NCBI GenBank assembly: GCA_902598485.1
Contig: CACKBU010000003.1
Span: forward strand, 43,204 to 107,203
Reading direction: 5' to 3'
From: an uncultured Pelagibacteraceae bacterium
GTDB lineage: Bacteria; Pseudomonadota; Alphaproteobacteria; Pelagibacterales; Pelagibacteraceae
DNA: 64,000 nt
Part shown: piece after piece, positions 1 to 9,625 of the stretch
Numbering within the stretch: the stretch's first letter is position 1
How the letters are laid out: every line of letters begins with the position of its first letter
Notes under the pieces: generated by a model
Database searches by the model: none
Seen by the model: only the letters and a program-made list of their open reading frames with translations
What the model was told of the DNA's origin: nothing
Translations under genes and position numbers: made by a program

Positions 1-1072
1 CGTAAATCGACTGACTTGGGAAAGCAAATGAAGCACCATTTTTTTCTACAATTTCCTTAATCGCAATTGCTAATCTTTCTTTTACATCAAGCCAATTATT
101 CCAACTTCCTGTTTTTGTAAAACATCTTACATACATATCTATTGAACTATCAGAAAATTTATCAACTCTTACCGCAACGCCAATTGAGGTATTATAATCT
201 TCGCTTGAATTAATATGACTTTCGATTTCATCTCTAATTTTTTTTAATTGATCTACGGTAGTGTCATATTGAAGTGTAATAATCCAACTGATTAACCAAT
301 TTGAAGTTTCACTTACATTTACAACTGCGTTTTCAGCAAATTGAAAATTTGGAATAATAGCAAGAGATTTGTCAAACTTTCTAATTGTTGTTGATCTAAA
401 TCCAATCTTTTCTACTACGCCTTCAATAATACCCTCGACAGCTATCCAGTCTCCAATTTTAAATCTCTTTTCAACTAAAACTAAAATTCCTGATATTAAA
501 TTTTTGAATAAATCTTGTGCCCCTAATGCTACAGCAACACCAAACAATCCAAGACCTGCAATGATTGGGCCTATTTTAATTCCCCACAATTCTAAAACAG
601 CTGCTAAACCTAAAATAAAAATTAAAATTTTTAGCGATTTAATTATCCAGCCAATAAGTTCTCTTGTTAACAATTTATCTAAACCACTGAGTATGTATGA
701 AATTGGTTCTATGATTTGGTGAATTACCCAAAAAATCAAAATAGTGATTAATGTTCTATTAATTGTATCTACCACTTCTCTTCCTTCTAGTGAGAAAGTC
801 ATATAGTAGCTTGCAATAAAAAATCCTAATACAATTGGTAAAAATCTTGCTGGACCTACAAGTGATTGAACAAAAGTATCATCTAGTTTATTCGTTGTTC
901 TTTTCGAGATAATTTCTAATTTTTTAATAACTAATTTGCTTATTAGACCTCTAAAAATTAAGAATAGTAAAAATATTCCAATACCAATTAAGATTTGAAA
1001 AATATCAACACCAAGAATTCCTTTATTCCATACTGATAAAAATATCTCTGAAAAATTATTAATTAATTCCAT
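1..1072 (-). CDS. MscS-family mechanosensitive ion channel (C-terminus cut by window edge)
   Basis: Small-conductance mechanosensitive channel of the inner membrane, expected to release solutes on osmotic downshock. I read 357 codons from the ATG at 1072 down to base 1; the stop lies outside the window. Hydrophobic segments are at about residues 25-42, 75-92, 105-122 and 145-165. The glycine/alanine-rich pore helix (about 168-195, with IAGLGLFGVAVALGAQDLFK) is followed by the beta domain (VEKRFKIGDWI, about 200-210), which is the MscS signature. The gene ends upstream of hemD on the same strand, with 2 bp between its start and the hemD stop. Family is clear; the subfamily and the gating properties cannot be read. 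Confidence 0.9.
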   Translation of the reverse strand, partial: MELINNFSEIFLSVWNKGILGVDIFQILIGIGIFLLFLIFRGLISKLVIKKLEIISKRTTNKLDDTFVQSLVGPARFLPIVLGFFIASYYMTFSLEGREVVDTINRTLITILIFWVIHQIIEPISYILSGLDKLLTRELIGWIIKSLKILIFILGLAAVLELWGIKIGPIIAGLGLFGVAVALGAQDLFKNLISGILVLVEKRFKIGDWIAVEGIIEGVVEKIGFRSTTIRKFDKSLAIIPNFQFAENAVVNVSETSNWLISWIITLQYDTTVDQLKKIRDEIESHINSSEDYNTSIGVAVRVDKFSDSSIDMYVRCFTKTGSWNNWLDVKERLAIAIKEIVEKNGASFAFPSQSIY

Positions 1073-1074
1073 TT

Positions 1075-1773
1075 CTAAATTTTATATAACAAAAACTCTT
1101 CTTCTCCAGGGTTAAAAAGAAAAATCTTTTTCCATTTGATTTCGTTCAGTATTGACGAGGTTTTTTCGCCTATACACATCAAATTTGTATTCATCCATAA
1201 ATTTTCGGTTTGGTAAATCTTTATGAAATTTAAGAAACTTGACGCACTATTTTGAGAGTACACATAGACCATATCAGGCATATTTAATTTTAATTCATTA
1301 ACAAATTTCTGATCAAATTTTTGATTATGATCTACTCTGTAATTAATAATTCTTTTTACCTTAAACCCTTCTTTTAATAACTGTTGATCTAAATCAACCG
1401 ATATTGTTTCACCACTAACGTAAAGTAATTCTTTATTTTTGGAGTCATAACTTTGTATAATTAGCTCCTTTAAGTTTGTTACATTTCCTTCAGCCGCAAT
1501 TGTATTTTGAAAACCAACGCTTCTTGCTTTGTTTTCTGTGGCGTTTCCAACACAAAAGCATTTAATATTTTTATCTAATTCTAATGTGTTTAAAAATTTT
1601 ACTGCATTTGCACTAGTAAAAACAATTCCACCATATTCAGAAAAATTAATTTCTTCATAATTAACCTTTTCAATCCTTATTAATGGAAGATGAGAAACTT
1701 GATGTCCTAATGATTGAAATTTAAATATCATTTCGGAACAATCATCTAATGGTCTAGTTAACAAAATATGCAT
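1075..1773 (-). CDS. hemD: Uroporphyrinogen-III synthase
   Basis: Cyclises hydroxymethylbilane to uroporphyrinogen III in heme biosynthesis; cytoplasmic. The 232-residue protein starts MHILLTRP, as HemD proteins do (TRP near the N-terminus), and has the two-domain alternating pattern with segments such as GGIVFTSANAVKFL (about 48-61) and PDMVYVYSQNSASSFL (about 165-180). HemD sequences are poorly conserved, so much of the support is position: it follows hemC on the same strand with a 1-bp gap, the usual hemC-hemD pair. It is slightly shorter than the common 240-260 residues. The next enzyme, HemE, is encoded near the probable origin about 32 kb away. Confidence 0.9.
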   Translation of the reverse strand: MHILLTRPLDDCSEMIFKFQSLGHQVSHLPLIRIEKVNYEEINFSEYGGIVFTSANAVKFLNTLELDKNIKCFCVGNATENKARSVGFQNTIAAEGNVTNLKELIIQSYDSKNKELLYVSGETISVDLDQQLLKEGFKVKRIINYRVDHNQKFDQKFVNELKLNMPDMVYVYSQNSASSFLNFIKIYQTENLWMNTNLMCIGEKTSSILNEIKWKKIFLFNPGEEEFLLYKI

Positions 1774-1774
1774 A

Positions 1775-2692
1775 TTATCTTTTATATGTGTTATTTGATT
1801 TTGTTTTTAAAAGTATTCCAATCTCCTTACCAATTTCTTTAAACTCATTCAAATTACCAACTTTTTTTTCATAAAACCTTTGTTTACCATCTAAAGAAAA
1901 AAGTTCAGCCTCCACTGTAATCTTATCTCCATCGACCACTGAATGAGCACCAATTGCTGTTTCACAATCTCCATCTAAAACTTTTAAAATATTTCTCTCA
2001 AGGTGAGCTCTTTTATATGTTTCTTCATGATTAACTTTGTTTAAAATAGAAATTGTCTCATCATCATTCTCCCTGCACTGAAGAGCAATTATGCCTTGTC
2101 CTGCACTAGGAATTATTTCCTCAGCAGAAAAAATTTCTGAAATTTCATTTTCAAATTTTAAAAATTTGATACCAGCATAAGACAAAATAATTGCATCATA
2201 CATCCCTTCATTCAATTTTCTAATTCTAGTATCTACATTTCCTCTAATTAGTTTACAGTTCAAATCTTGTCTAATTTTTTTTATTTGAAATTCTCTTCTG
2301 TATGATGAGGTACCAACAATTGACTTTTGATCTAGGTCTTTAAGTTTTTTTTTGTTCTTTGTAATTAAAATCTCTCTAGGGTCATTTCTTTCAAGGAAAG
2401 AGTCTGTTGTTAATCCTTTTGTATCATTAGCAGGCATATCTTTCAGTGCGTGGACTGCAATATCAATATTTTTTAACTGAAGTTCATTTTCAATATTACT
2501 AGAAAACAAACCTTTGCCACCAAGCTCTGATAATCTTGTATCCTGTACTTCGTCACCTTTAGTTGAAATTGATTTAATTACAATATCTTCATTACCAAGT
2601 TTGGTATTTTCAATTATCTTATTTTTAGCTTGTTGAGCATAAAGTAAGGCAAGCTTGCTGCCTCTAGATCCAATTATTATTTTTTTTCTCAT
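1775..2692 (-). CDS. hemC: Hydroxymethylbilane synthase (porphobilinogen deaminase)
   Basis: Polymerises four porphobilinogens into hydroxymethylbilane. The 305-residue length is standard. Visible landmarks are the N-terminal IGSRGSKLAL (about 7-16), the KGDEVQ region, HALKDMP (81-87, with the catalytic-site Asp region), GTSSYRRE (127-134), RGNVDTR (150-156), and LDGDC at 239-243, whose Cys243 should carry the dipyrromethane cofactor. It is the first gene of the leftward hemC-hemD pair and is divergent from tsaD across a 54-bp gap that contains a 10-bp palindrome. Start ATG at 2692 matches the family N-terminus. Confidence 0.97.
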   Translation of the reverse strand: MRKKIIIGSRGSKLALLYAQQAKNKIIENTKLGNEDIVIKSISTKGDEVQDTRLSELGGKGLFSSNIENELQLKNIDIAVHALKDMPANDTKGLTTDSFLERNDPREILITKNKKKLKDLDQKSIVGTSSYRREFQIKKIRQDLNCKLIRGNVDTRIRKLNEGMYDAIILSYAGIKFLKFENEISEIFSAEEIIPSAGQGIIALQCRENDDETISILNKVNHEETYKRAHLERNILKVLDGDCETAIGAHSVVDGDKITVEAELFSLDGKQRFYEKKVGNLNEFKEIGKEIGILLKTKSNNTYKR

Positions 2693-2719
2693 AAAAAATT
2701 ATTTCTTACTTGTATAAAG

Positions 2720-2729
2720 ATTGTACAAT
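2720..2729. repeat. 10-bp palindrome between hemC and tsaD
   Basis: ATTGTACAAT is a perfect palindrome in the middle of the 54-bp divergent spacer, inside a slightly larger TTGTA...TACAA inverted repeat (2710-2728). It could be an operator shared by both genes, or chance in AT-rich DNA. No clear -35/-10 pair was recognised beside it. Confidence 0.3.
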
Positions 2730-2746
2730 TATTAAAAACTATTTGA

Positions 2747-3820
2747 ATGAGCAAAAAACCCTTAATTCTTGGAATAGAGTCTAGTTGTGATGAAACAGCG
2801 GCTTCTTTAATAACTGAAAATGAAGAAGGATTCCCAGTAGTTTTATCCAACATTGTTTCTAGCCAAGTGGAGGTTCATAGAGAGTTTGGTGGTGTAGTTC
2901 CTGAACTGGCAGCACGTTCACACATTGAAAAAATTGATTGGATTGTCAAAAAAGCTATTGATGAAAGTGGAAGAAAAATTGAAGAAATAGATGCGGTTGC
3001 TTCTACCGCTGGTCCTGGATTAATTGTTTGTTTATCAGTTGGGTTAAGTTTTGGTAAAGCTTTTGCAACAGCAATGAATAAACCTTTTATTGCCGTTAAT
3101 CATTTAGAGGGACATGCTCTAAGTCCAAAACTAAATACAAATTTAAATTATCCATATTTACTTCTTTTAATTTCAGGTGGGCACTCACAATATTTAAGTG
3201 TTCAGAACCTTGGTAAATATAAAAGATTAGGAACAACTATTGATGATGCATTAGGTGAGGCATTTGACAAAACGGCAAAGCTTTTAGGAATAGAATTTCC
3301 AGGAGGACCTCAAATAGAAATTTTAGCTAAAAAAGGTGATCCAGAAAAATATGATTTACCAAAACCAATTTTCAGCAAAGGAGGATGCAATCTTTCTTTT
3401 GCAGGTCTAAAAACTGCCGTGTTGAAGATAAGCAAAACAATTAAATCAGAACAAGATAAATATGATCTTGCCGCATCTTTTCAAAAAACAATTGAGGAAA
3501 TTTTATATAAAAAAACAAAGATTGCTTTTACTGAATTTGAAAAAATAAATGAATTAAATGAAAAACTTTTCGTTGTTGCTGGTGGAGTTGCAGCAAATAA
3601 AAAAATTAGGTCTATGTTAATTAATCTATGTGAAGAAAATGATTATAAAAGTATTTTTCCACCTATAGAGTTTTGTGGAGATAATGCAGCAATGATTGCA
3701 ATGGTAGGTTTAGAAAAATTTAAAATAAATCAATTTAATAATTTAGATTATCCAGCTAAACCTAGATGGCCTCTAGATGAGGATGCAGCTTTTCTTAAAG
3801 GTGCTGGAGTTCAATTATAA
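2747..3820 (+). CDS. tsaD: tRNA N6-adenosine threonylcarbamoyltransferase
   Basis: Transfers the threonylcarbamoyl group to A37 of ANN-decoding tRNAs (t6A), working with TsaB/TsaE. The 357-residue protein has the ASKHA fold: LGIESSCDETAAS at 8-20, FGGVVPELAAR at 47-57, and the metal-binding HLEGH at 119-123, which is the TsaD/Kae1 signature. The C-terminal FCGDNAAMIA motif supplies another metal ligand. The gene starts a rightward run; its TAA stop overlaps the next ATG by one base, so it is probably co-translated with the EVE protein. Start ATG fits the family N-terminus. Confidence 0.97.
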   Translation: MSKKPLILGIESSCDETAASLITENEEGFPVVLSNIVSSQVEVHREFGGVVPELAARSHIEKIDWIVKKAIDESGRKIEEIDAVASTAGPGLIVCLSVGLSFGKAFATAMNKPFIAVNHLEGHALSPKLNTNLNYPYLLLLISGGHSQYLSVQNLGKYKRLGTTIDDALGEAFDKTAKLLGIEFPGGPQIEILAKKGDPEKYDLPKPIFSKGGCNLSFAGLKTAVLKISKTIKSEQDKYDLAASFQKTIEEILYKKTKIAFTEFEKINELNEKLFVVAGGVAANKKIRSMLINLCEENDYKSIFPPIEFCGDNAAMIAMVGLEKFKINQFNNLDYPAKPRWPLDEDAAFLKGAGVQL

Positions 3821-4233
3821 TGCAATATTGGTTGATGAAATCTGAACCAGATGTTTGGTCAATTGATCAGCAAAAAAAAGCTGGAATTAAGGGTGCACCG
3901 TGGGATGGTGTCAGAAATTATCAAGCTGCAAAGAATTTAAAAAGTATGAGGAAAGGAGATCTATGTTTTTTTTATCATTCAAATATTGGAAAAGAGATAG
4001 TTGGAATAGTAAAAGTTATAAAAGAATCGTATATAGATAAAACAGACAAAACAGGGAGGTTTGTTGCAGTTACTGTTCAATTTAAGTCTAAATTTTCAAA
4101 GCCTATAACACTCGAAAGCATTAAAAAAAATAAGGATTTAAGCCATTTAGGCCTGATTAAGCAAAGCAGGCTTTCTGTAATGCCTGTTGATTATAAAAGC
4201 TGGAAAATTATAAATAACATGAGTAAAGTTTAA
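3820..4233 (+). CDS. EVE domain protein
   Basis: Single-domain protein of 137 residues. The opening YWLMKSEPDVWSID, then WDGVRNYQAAKNL and KGDLCFFYHS, are characteristic of the EVE (PUA-like) domain, whose family members bind modified bases in DNA or RNA. The ligand cannot be read from sequence. Its ATG overlaps the tsaD stop by one base, which suggests translational coupling. As far as I know, stand-alone EVE genes near tsaD/hemC are common in Alphaproteobacteria, so a housekeeping role is more likely than a restriction or defence role. Confidence 0.88.
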   Translation: MQYWLMKSEPDVWSIDQQKKAGIKGAPWDGVRNYQAAKNLKSMRKGDLCFFYHSNIGKEIVGIVKVIKESYIDKTDKTGRFVAVTVQFKSKFSKPITLESIKKNKDLSHLGLIKQSRLSVMPVDYKSWKIINNMSKV

Positions 4234-4248
4234 AAAAAAAATTATCCT

Positions 4249-6345
4249 ATGCCAAAAAAAAAGAAGAAGAAAAGCAAGGTAAGAAAAAAAAAGTCTAAAG
4301 TTAGAAAAAAAACCTCAAAAAAGGTGAAGAGAAGATCTAAAGTTAAAAAAAGATCTTCTAAAAAAGTAAAAAAAAGAATTAAAGCAAAAAAAGAAAACGG
4401 AAATACACCTCCTGAAGTTGTTATTAAAACAAAACCAGAATGGGTTAAAAGTAGCTTAGCAAATAAAAGTAAATATCAACAAAAATATTCTCAATCTATA
4501 AAGAGTAATGATGAATTTTGGAGAAAAGAGGGAAAAAGAATTACTTGGATAAAACCTTATAAAAAAATTAAAGACGTAAAATACAGTACAAAAGAAGTCA
4601 AAATTAAATGGTTTGAAGATGGTACTTTAAATGCTTCTGCAAATTGCATTGATAGACATTTAAAGGATAAAAAAGATAAAACTGCTATTATTTGGGTTGG
4701 AGATGATCCAAAAGATAGTCAAAAAATTTCTTATAAACAACTTCATCAAAAAGTTTCTAAAGCTGCAAATGGTTTAAAAAAATTAGGAATTAAAAAAGGT
4801 GACCGTGTAACAATTTATTTAACTATGATACCAGAGTTAGCAATTTTAATGCTGGCCTGTGTAAGAATTGGTGCAGTACATTCAATTATTTTTGGAGGTT
4901 TTTCAGCAGATTCTATTTCGGGAAGAGTGAATGATTGCGAATCTGAATACATCATTACCGCAGATGAAGGAGTACGAGGTGGAAAAACTATTCCACTGAA
5001 ATATACAGTTGATGAAGCTTTAATGAGTTGTCCAAATGTTAAGAAATGTATTGTTGTTAAACGAACTGGAAATTACATCAACTGGGATCATAGCAGAGAT
5101 GTTTGGTATCATGAATTAATTAAAGACGTACCTAGTAATTGTGAACCTGAGGAAATGAATGCTGAAGATCCTTTATTTATTTTATATACTTCGGGTTCAA
5201 CAGGTAAACCTAAAGGAGTTCTTCATACTACTGGTGGATATATGGTTTATGCATCCATGACTCATCAATATATTTTCAACTATAAACCAAAAGATATTTA
5301 TTGGTGTACTGCTGATATTGGCTGGGTAACTGGACATAGTTACATTATTTATGGGCCACTTTCGAATGGTGCAACAACTATAATGTTTGAAGGAATTCCA
5401 AATTATCCTGATAGCTCTAGATGGTGGCAAATAGTTGATAAATATAGGGTGAATACTTTTTATACAGCCCCAACTGCAATTAGAGCTTTAATGCGTGAAG
5501 GTGATAAACCTGTTAAAAAAACATCTAGAAAATCGCTTAAGCTTTTAGGAACAGTAGGAGAACCAATAAATCCGGAGGCTTGGATGTGGTACTATAAAAC
5601 TGTGGGTAATTCCAAATGCCCTATTGTAGATACTTGGTGGCAAACAGAAACCGGAGGTATAATGATTGCTCCACAAACAGGCGCTATTCCTCTTAAACCT
5701 GGCTCAGCAACTAAACCTTTCTATGGAATTAAGCCAGTGCTTGTAGATAAAAACGGTAAGGAAATTAAAGGAGCTGGTGAAGGAAGGTTGTGCATAGCTC
5801 AATCATGGCCTGGACAAATGAGAACTGTTTACGGTGATCATCAAAGATTTATAGATACGTACTTTTCTCAATTTAATGGAAAATATTTCACTGGTGATGG
5901 ATGTAGAAGAGATAAAGATGGTTATTACTGGATCACAGGAAGAGTAGATGATGTAATTATTGTTTCAGGACACAACCTAGGAACTGCTGAAATTGAAAGT
6001 GCATTTGTTGCTCATCCAAAAGTAGCTGAAGCTGCTGTAGTTGGTTACCCTCATGATATTAAAGGTAATGGATTATATTGTTATGTAACCTTGAATGCAG
6101 GAGAAGCAGAAACAGGTGAACTTGAAAGAGATCTAAAACTTTGGGTTAGAAAACAAATCGGGCCATTGGCGACTCCAGATCTAATTCATTTTACTCCAGG
6201 TCTTCCTAAAACGAGATCTGGAAAAATAATGAGAAGAATTCTTAGAAAAATTGCAGCTAATGAACATGGTCAATTAGGTGATACAACTACGCTGGCAGAT
6301 CCTAGTGTTGTTGATAGTTTGGTAGAAAATAGAAAAAATATTTAA
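4249..6345 (+). CDS. acs: Acetyl-CoA synthetase with lysine-rich N-terminal tail
   Basis: Activates acetate to acetyl-CoA through acetyl-AMP. Residues about 50-698 form a complete AMP-forming synthetase: the N-terminal [29 protein letters not shown], the phosphate loop [11 protein letters not shown] (about 312-322), [33 protein letters not shown] in the hinge region, and [11 protein letters not shown] near 652-662, whose Lys is the usual acetylation target. The first roughly 47 residues are almost entirely K, R, S and V and are not part of the enzyme domain, making the protein longer than the usual ~650. No in-frame ATG exists between the tail and the catalytic domain. It lies close to the symporter at 7101-9172. 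Confidence 0.95.
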   Translation: MPKKKKKKSKVRKKKSKVRKKTSKKVKRRSKVKKRSSKKVKKRIKAKKENGNTPPEVVIKTKPEWVKSSLANKSKYQQKYSQSIKSNDEFWRKEGKRITWIKPYKKIKDVKYSTKEVKIKWFEDGTLNASANCIDRHLKDKKDKTAIIWVGDDPKDSQKISYKQLHQKVSKAANGLKKLGIKKGDRVTIYLTMIPELAILMLACVRIGAVHSIIFGGFSADSISGRVNDCESEYIITADEGVRGGKTIPLKYTVDEALMSCPNVKKCIVVKRTGNYINWDHSRDVWYHELIKDVPSNCEPEEMNAEDPLFILYTSGSTGKPKGVLHTTGGYMVYASMTHQYIFNYKPKDIYWCTADIGWVTGHSYIIYGPLSNGATTIMFEGIPNYPDSSRWWQIVDKYRVNTFYTAPTAIRALMREGDKPVKKTSRKSLKLLGTVGEPINPEAWMWYYKTVGNSKCPIVDTWWQTETGGIMIAPQTGAIPLKPGSATKPFYGIKPVLVDKNGKEIKGAGEGRLCIAQSWPGQMRTVYGDHQRFIDTYFSQFNGKYFTGDGCRRDKDGYYWITGRVDDVIIVSGHNLGTAEIESAFVAHPKVAEAAVVGYPHDIKGNGLYCYVTLNAGEAETGELERDLKLWVRKQIGPLATPDLIHFTPGLPKTRSGKIMRRILRKIAANEHGQLGDTTTLADPSVVDSLVENRKNI

Positions 6346-6965
6346 AACTGAATTAAATCTTTAAACTCTTGTTTAACAACATCCCATTTTAAAATCATCG
6401 AATTTAAAACAATCTTTCGATCTAAGGTTTTTAACTCATCTGCAATTGGAGCCCATTTATATAAAGATAGTGCACTAGGATTAAAAGGTAAGTCTTGATA
6501 ATAAACATCCCAATTTATTTTCTCTAATCGTTCGTCAAAACTTTTTCTCGCTTCATCAATGATATTTAATGGCATCTTATTAGAAATTTCATCATCTAAA
6601 ATTTTATTGAAAATTTCGTTTGCTTTATGAATATCCTGATAATTGAAATTAACTTTCAAATAGGAAAAAGTAAAAAAAGTTAAATCTTGTAATGCAACTG
6701 AATAAATATTCCATTTAGCAAGATTTACTGATGACATAAATTCATCATTGTCAAAATGAAGAACATATCTTGTTCCCATTCTAGTTTTTAGATAATTATA
6801 TAAAGTAACTTGAGTAGCCCAGGCAGATTTAGTTTGAATAAATTGTTCTAATTCATCTAAAGTTTTTATTTTTTTCTTTGGAATAAACGCCTTAAACATG
6901 GCGAATAAATATGTTTTGAAATCCTCAAGTTTTATGTCTCTCCAAGTTAATTTGTATTTTCCCAT
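6342..6965 (-). CDS. Conserved alphaproteobacterial protein of unknown function
   Basis: I do not recognise a function. Starting at the ATG at 6965 it has 207 residues; a TTG seven codons upstream would add MAHLQIY, but neither start has a clear Shine-Dalgarno. The most distinctive stretch is [12 protein letters not shown] followed by [18 protein letters not shown] (about residues 60-90), which I associate from memory with a conserved alphaproteobacterial family. No signal peptide or membrane segment is visible. It converges on acs and shares a 4-bp TTAA with it, which provides both stop codons. Its place between acs and the symporter may hint at acetate metabolism, but this is only positional. 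Confidence 0.7.
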   Translation of the reverse strand: MGKYKLTWRDIKLEDFKTYLFAMFKAFIPKKKIKTLDELEQFIQTKSAWATQVTLYNYLKTRMGTRYVLHFDNDEFMSSVNLAKWNIYSVALQDLTFFTFSYLKVNFNYQDIHKANEIFNKILDDEISNKMPLNIIDEARKSFDERLEKINWDVYYQDLPFNPSALSLYKWAPIADELKTLDRKIVLNSMILKWDVVKQEFKDLIQF

Positions 6966-7087
6966 GTAAATTTGTAAGTGCGCCAATTATATCTTAAAAA
7001 AGTAAGTAAATAAGTACCTAATATGATCAATTTTTAGGGTTTTCAAAGCTCTCATAATGGTTATGGTTTTACCCAGTTATAACTAAA

Positions 7088-7095
7088 AAGAGAGG
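7088..7095 (+). promoter_or_regulatory. Strong Shine-Dalgarno of the symporter operon
   Basis: AAGAGAGG lies 5 bp before the ATG at 7101. Most starts in this window lack such a purine-rich site, so it suggests high translation of the symporter. A 10-bp palindrome AGTTATAACT sits just upstream at 7075-7084. Confidence 0.55.
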
Positions 7096-7100
7096 TATAA

Positions 7101-7361
7101 ATGTCAAATCAACAAAAACACTGGGAAAAAACCAGGGGATTGTTATTTATAACACTTGCAATCTGGTTTGTTTTCTCAATTGGCATCTTTCTCTTTGGAG
7201 CTGAAATGAACGAGGTCACAGGACCTTTCGGTTATCCATGGACATATTGGTTTACGTGTCAGGGATCTCTTGGTGCTTTCGTAATCTTGATTTTCTGGTT
7301 TGCGAATAGACAAGAAAAAATCGATGAAGAGTTCGGCTTTAGCGAAAGAGAGGACGAATAA
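7101..7361 (+). CDS. Sodium/solute symporter small subunit (DUF4212)
   Basis: Small membrane partner of the SSS-family symporter encoded next. The 86-residue protein has two hydrophobic helices (about 15-36 and 51-70) and the family-like FGYPWTYWFTCQGSLGAFVILI segment, then an acidic tail. Its TAA overlaps the next ATG by one base, so the two subunits should be coupled in translation. It is the first gene of a two-gene operon with a strong ribosome-binding site. The arrangement of small DUF4212 protein followed by a large ActP-like protein is the known layout for this transporter class. Confidence 0.92.
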   Translation: MSNQQKHWEKTRGLLFITLAIWFVFSIGIFLFGAEMNEVTGPFGYPWTYWFTCQGSLGAFVILIFWFANRQEKIDEEFGFSEREDE

Positions 7362-9172
7362 TGAAAGGTAATTTCATAGATAATTTGCCTAAGATTTACG
7401 GAATCTATACAGGAGGATTTGTAGGTTTCATAATCATTATGGCAATTGCTGAACAGATGGGTATGACAGCTAAAACGATAGGTATCGCTTTCGTTGCATT
7501 TACTGTATTCATCTATGCATTAATCGGTTATCTATCAAGAACAGCCCAAGCAGATGCATATTATGTAGCTGGAAGGCAAGTACCAACAGTCTTCAACGGA
7601 ATGGCGACTGCAGCAGACTGGATGTCTGGTGCATCATTCGTTGCTATGGCAGGTGGTATTTACTTTAAAGGTTACGGTTATATGGCTCTACTTGTTGGTT
7701 GGACTGGTGGATACGTGCTTGTTGCATCTTTATTAGCACCATACCTAAGAAAATTTGGCTGTTATACAGTTCCAGATTTTATAGGTACTAGATACGGTGG
7801 TAATTTAGCAAGATTTAGCGCAGTAGTCGTTTTAACTGTTGCTTCATTTACTTATGTGACTGCACAAATTAACGCTACAGGTACTATTGCATCTGTTGCA
7901 CTAGATATCCCATTCCAATACGCAGTTTATGTTGGACTAATAAGTATTTTATTATGTTCAATGTTAGGTGGTATGAGAGGGGTAACTTGGACACAGGTTG
8001 CACAATATATCGTACTAATTATAGCATACCTACTTCCAGTATTCTGGATCAGTAACAAAATGGGTGCAGGTTTCTTCCCTCACTTTATGTTAGCTGACGA
8101 GGTAGCTAGAATTGGTGAATTAGAACAACAGTTTGGTTTTGTTAAAAACGCAGCTGCTGATCTAAAATCAGTACCTAAAGGCTTAGCAGGAATAACTAAA
8201 GCTCACTCTGCGGTTAACGCTACACCTTGGGCATTTATTTCATTAGCACTAGCGATGATGATGGGAACAGCTTCATTACCGCACGTGATGATGAGATACT
8301 TTACTACTCCAAGTGTAAAAGCAGCTAGAAAATCAGTAGGTTGGTCATTATTCTTTATCTTCCTACTTTATTCTTCTGCTCCAATGTTAGCTACATTATC
8401 TAAGTTATCATTGATCGACCCGAATTTACCAACAGGTATTATCGGTAAGACATTTGCAGAAGTGGAAGCGATAGATTGGTACCAAAACTGGAACCAAGCA
8501 AACCTAATGTTTATCAGCGACTTTAACGGAAATGGAACTCTAGAATTAAACGAGTTCTTCATGGGTGGTAAAGCCGTTGTATTAGCAACACCAGAGATAG
8601 CTGGATTACCTTATGTAATTTCAGGTCTAGTTGCTGCAGGAGGTATGGCAGCTGCCATGTCTACTGCTGATGGTTTGATTCTAGCGATTGCAAACGCTAT
8701 ATCACATGATGTTTACTATAAGATCATTGATCCAAAAGCGGAAACTGCAAAAAGGCTACTTGTTGCAAGGGTATTACTTGTAATAATTGGTTTTGCTGGA
8801 GCAACTATTGCAGCAATGGAGATTCAAGGAATCTTAGGTTCGGTTATCTGGGCTTTTGATTTTGCGATGTCTGGATTGTTCTTCCCACTTGTACTTGGTG
8901 TATGGTGGAAGAGAGCTAATAGACAAGGTGCGATTGCTGGTATGCTAGGTGGTCTTGTCGCCGGTGCGTGGTACTTAGTTTGGGTACGAACTGGTGGAAG
9001 TGGATTCCTAGGAATTACACAGTTAACATTTGGTATCTTCGGATCAGCTGTTAGTTTAGTTTTAATGGTAGTAGTTAGTTTAATGACTGCAGAACCAGAT
9101 AAAGCTACTCAAAAAATGGTTGATGATGTACGTGTACCGAGTGGTAAATCAATTCTTGGTAAATCACACTAA
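7361..9172 (+). CDS. Sodium/solute symporter, ActP-like (probable acetate/monocarboxylate uptake)
   Basis: Large subunit of an SSS-family symporter, 603 residues with about 13 hydrophobic segments. The family signature runs through YYVAGRQVPTVFNGMATAADWMSGASF (about 67-93). ISDFNGNGTLELNEFF (about 385-400) is an EF-hand-like DxNxNGxLxxxE loop inserted between helices, seen in this ActP-like subfamily. Nearby acs suggests acetate or a similar carboxylate as substrate; this is inference. Codons are less AT-biased than in neighbouring genes (more C-ending codons), consistent with strong expression. A hairpin terminator follows directly. Confidence 0.93.
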   Translation: MKGNFIDNLPKIYGIYTGGFVGFIIIMAIAEQMGMTAKTIGIAFVAFTVFIYALIGYLSRTAQADAYYVAGRQVPTVFNGMATAADWMSGASFVAMAGGIYFKGYGYMALLVGWTGGYVLVASLLAPYLRKFGCYTVPDFIGTRYGGNLARFSAVVVLTVASFTYVTAQINATGTIASVALDIPFQYAVYVGLISILLCSMLGGMRGVTWTQVAQYIVLIIAYLLPVFWISNKMGAGFFPHFMLADEVARIGELEQQFGFVKNAAADLKSVPKGLAGITKAHSAVNATPWAFISLALAMMMGTASLPHVMMRYFTTPSVKAARKSVGWSLFFIFLLYSSAPMLATLSKLSLIDPNLPTGIIGKTFAEVEAIDWYQNWNQANLMFISDFNGNGTLELNEFFMGGKAVVLATPEIAGLPYVISGLVAAGGMAAAMSTADGLILAIANAISHDVYYKIIDPKAETAKRLLVARVLLVIIGFAGATIAAMEIQGILGSVIWAFDFAMSGLFFPLVLGVWWKRANRQGAIAGMLGGLVAGAWYLVWVRTGGSGFLGITQLTFGIFGSAVSLVLMVVVSLMTAEPDKATQKMVDDVRVPSGKSILGKSH

Positions 9173-9182
9173 ATAATCTTTT

Positions 9183-9212
9183 AAAGGGGCGATTAATTTC
9201 GCCCCTTTTATT
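9183..9212 (+). terminator. Rho-independent terminator of the symporter operon
   Basis: A 10-bp stem (AAAGGGGCGA paired with TCGCCCCTTT) with a short AT loop is followed by T residues. It begins 11 bp after the symporter stop. It is one of only two strong intrinsic terminators I found in the window. Confidence 0.9.
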
Positions 9213-9240
9213 TCAATACATTTTCCAATATAAATTTTGA

Positions 9241-9591
9241 ATGTCAGCAAATTTTCATCCCTTAATATATTTTATAGATTATTTGCTTGGGATTATCATG
9301 TGGACTCTAATTGGAAGAGTAGCTATGAATATTTTTCAAAGAGAAGACTCGCAATTCTTTTTCATGAGAGTATTTGTGAAATACACCAATCCTTTAATAA
9401 AATTATTTAAACCCATAACACCCTCATTTATCATTGGGCCATTGGTGCCCTTGTATGTTGCTTGGTTTTTCTACATGATTAGATTTTATCTAATGCCTTG
9501 GATCTTAGGCTATTCCGTGATGGGAATGTTGTCATTTCCTTTAGAGAGTGAAATTTCTAGACAAATTTATCAATTTTTTAATTCATTTTAA
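9241..9591 (+). CDS. Small membrane protein, possibly YggT-like
   Basis: A 116-residue protein with hydrophobic segments near 8-25, 68-85 and 92-108. The central VKYTNPLIKLFKPITP resembles the TxPxLxxxRxxxP loop of the YggT family, but similarity is weak, so function is unknown. It starts at an ATG 28 bp after the symporter terminator and is followed 34 bp later by rpe, so it may begin the rpe-heparinase-purH transcript. No lipobox or catalytic motif is visible. Confidence 0.6.
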   Translation: MSANFHPLIYFIDYLLGIIMWTLIGRVAMNIFQREDSQFFFMRVFVKYTNPLIKLFKPITPSFIIGPLVPLYVAWFFYMIRFYLMPWILGYSVMGMLSFPLESEISRQIYQFFNSF

Positions 9592-9625
9592 TTTTTAAAA
9601 TTGATACTAGTTAATCTAGCTATCA

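Noticed and set aside
369..722. 117-codon plus-strand frame
   Set aside because: Antisense to the clear MscS channel; composition is that of a reversed coding frame.
3820..4233. EVE protein as part of a restriction or defence system
   Set aside because: It is coupled to tsaD in a housekeeping setting, with no nuclease or methylase nearby.
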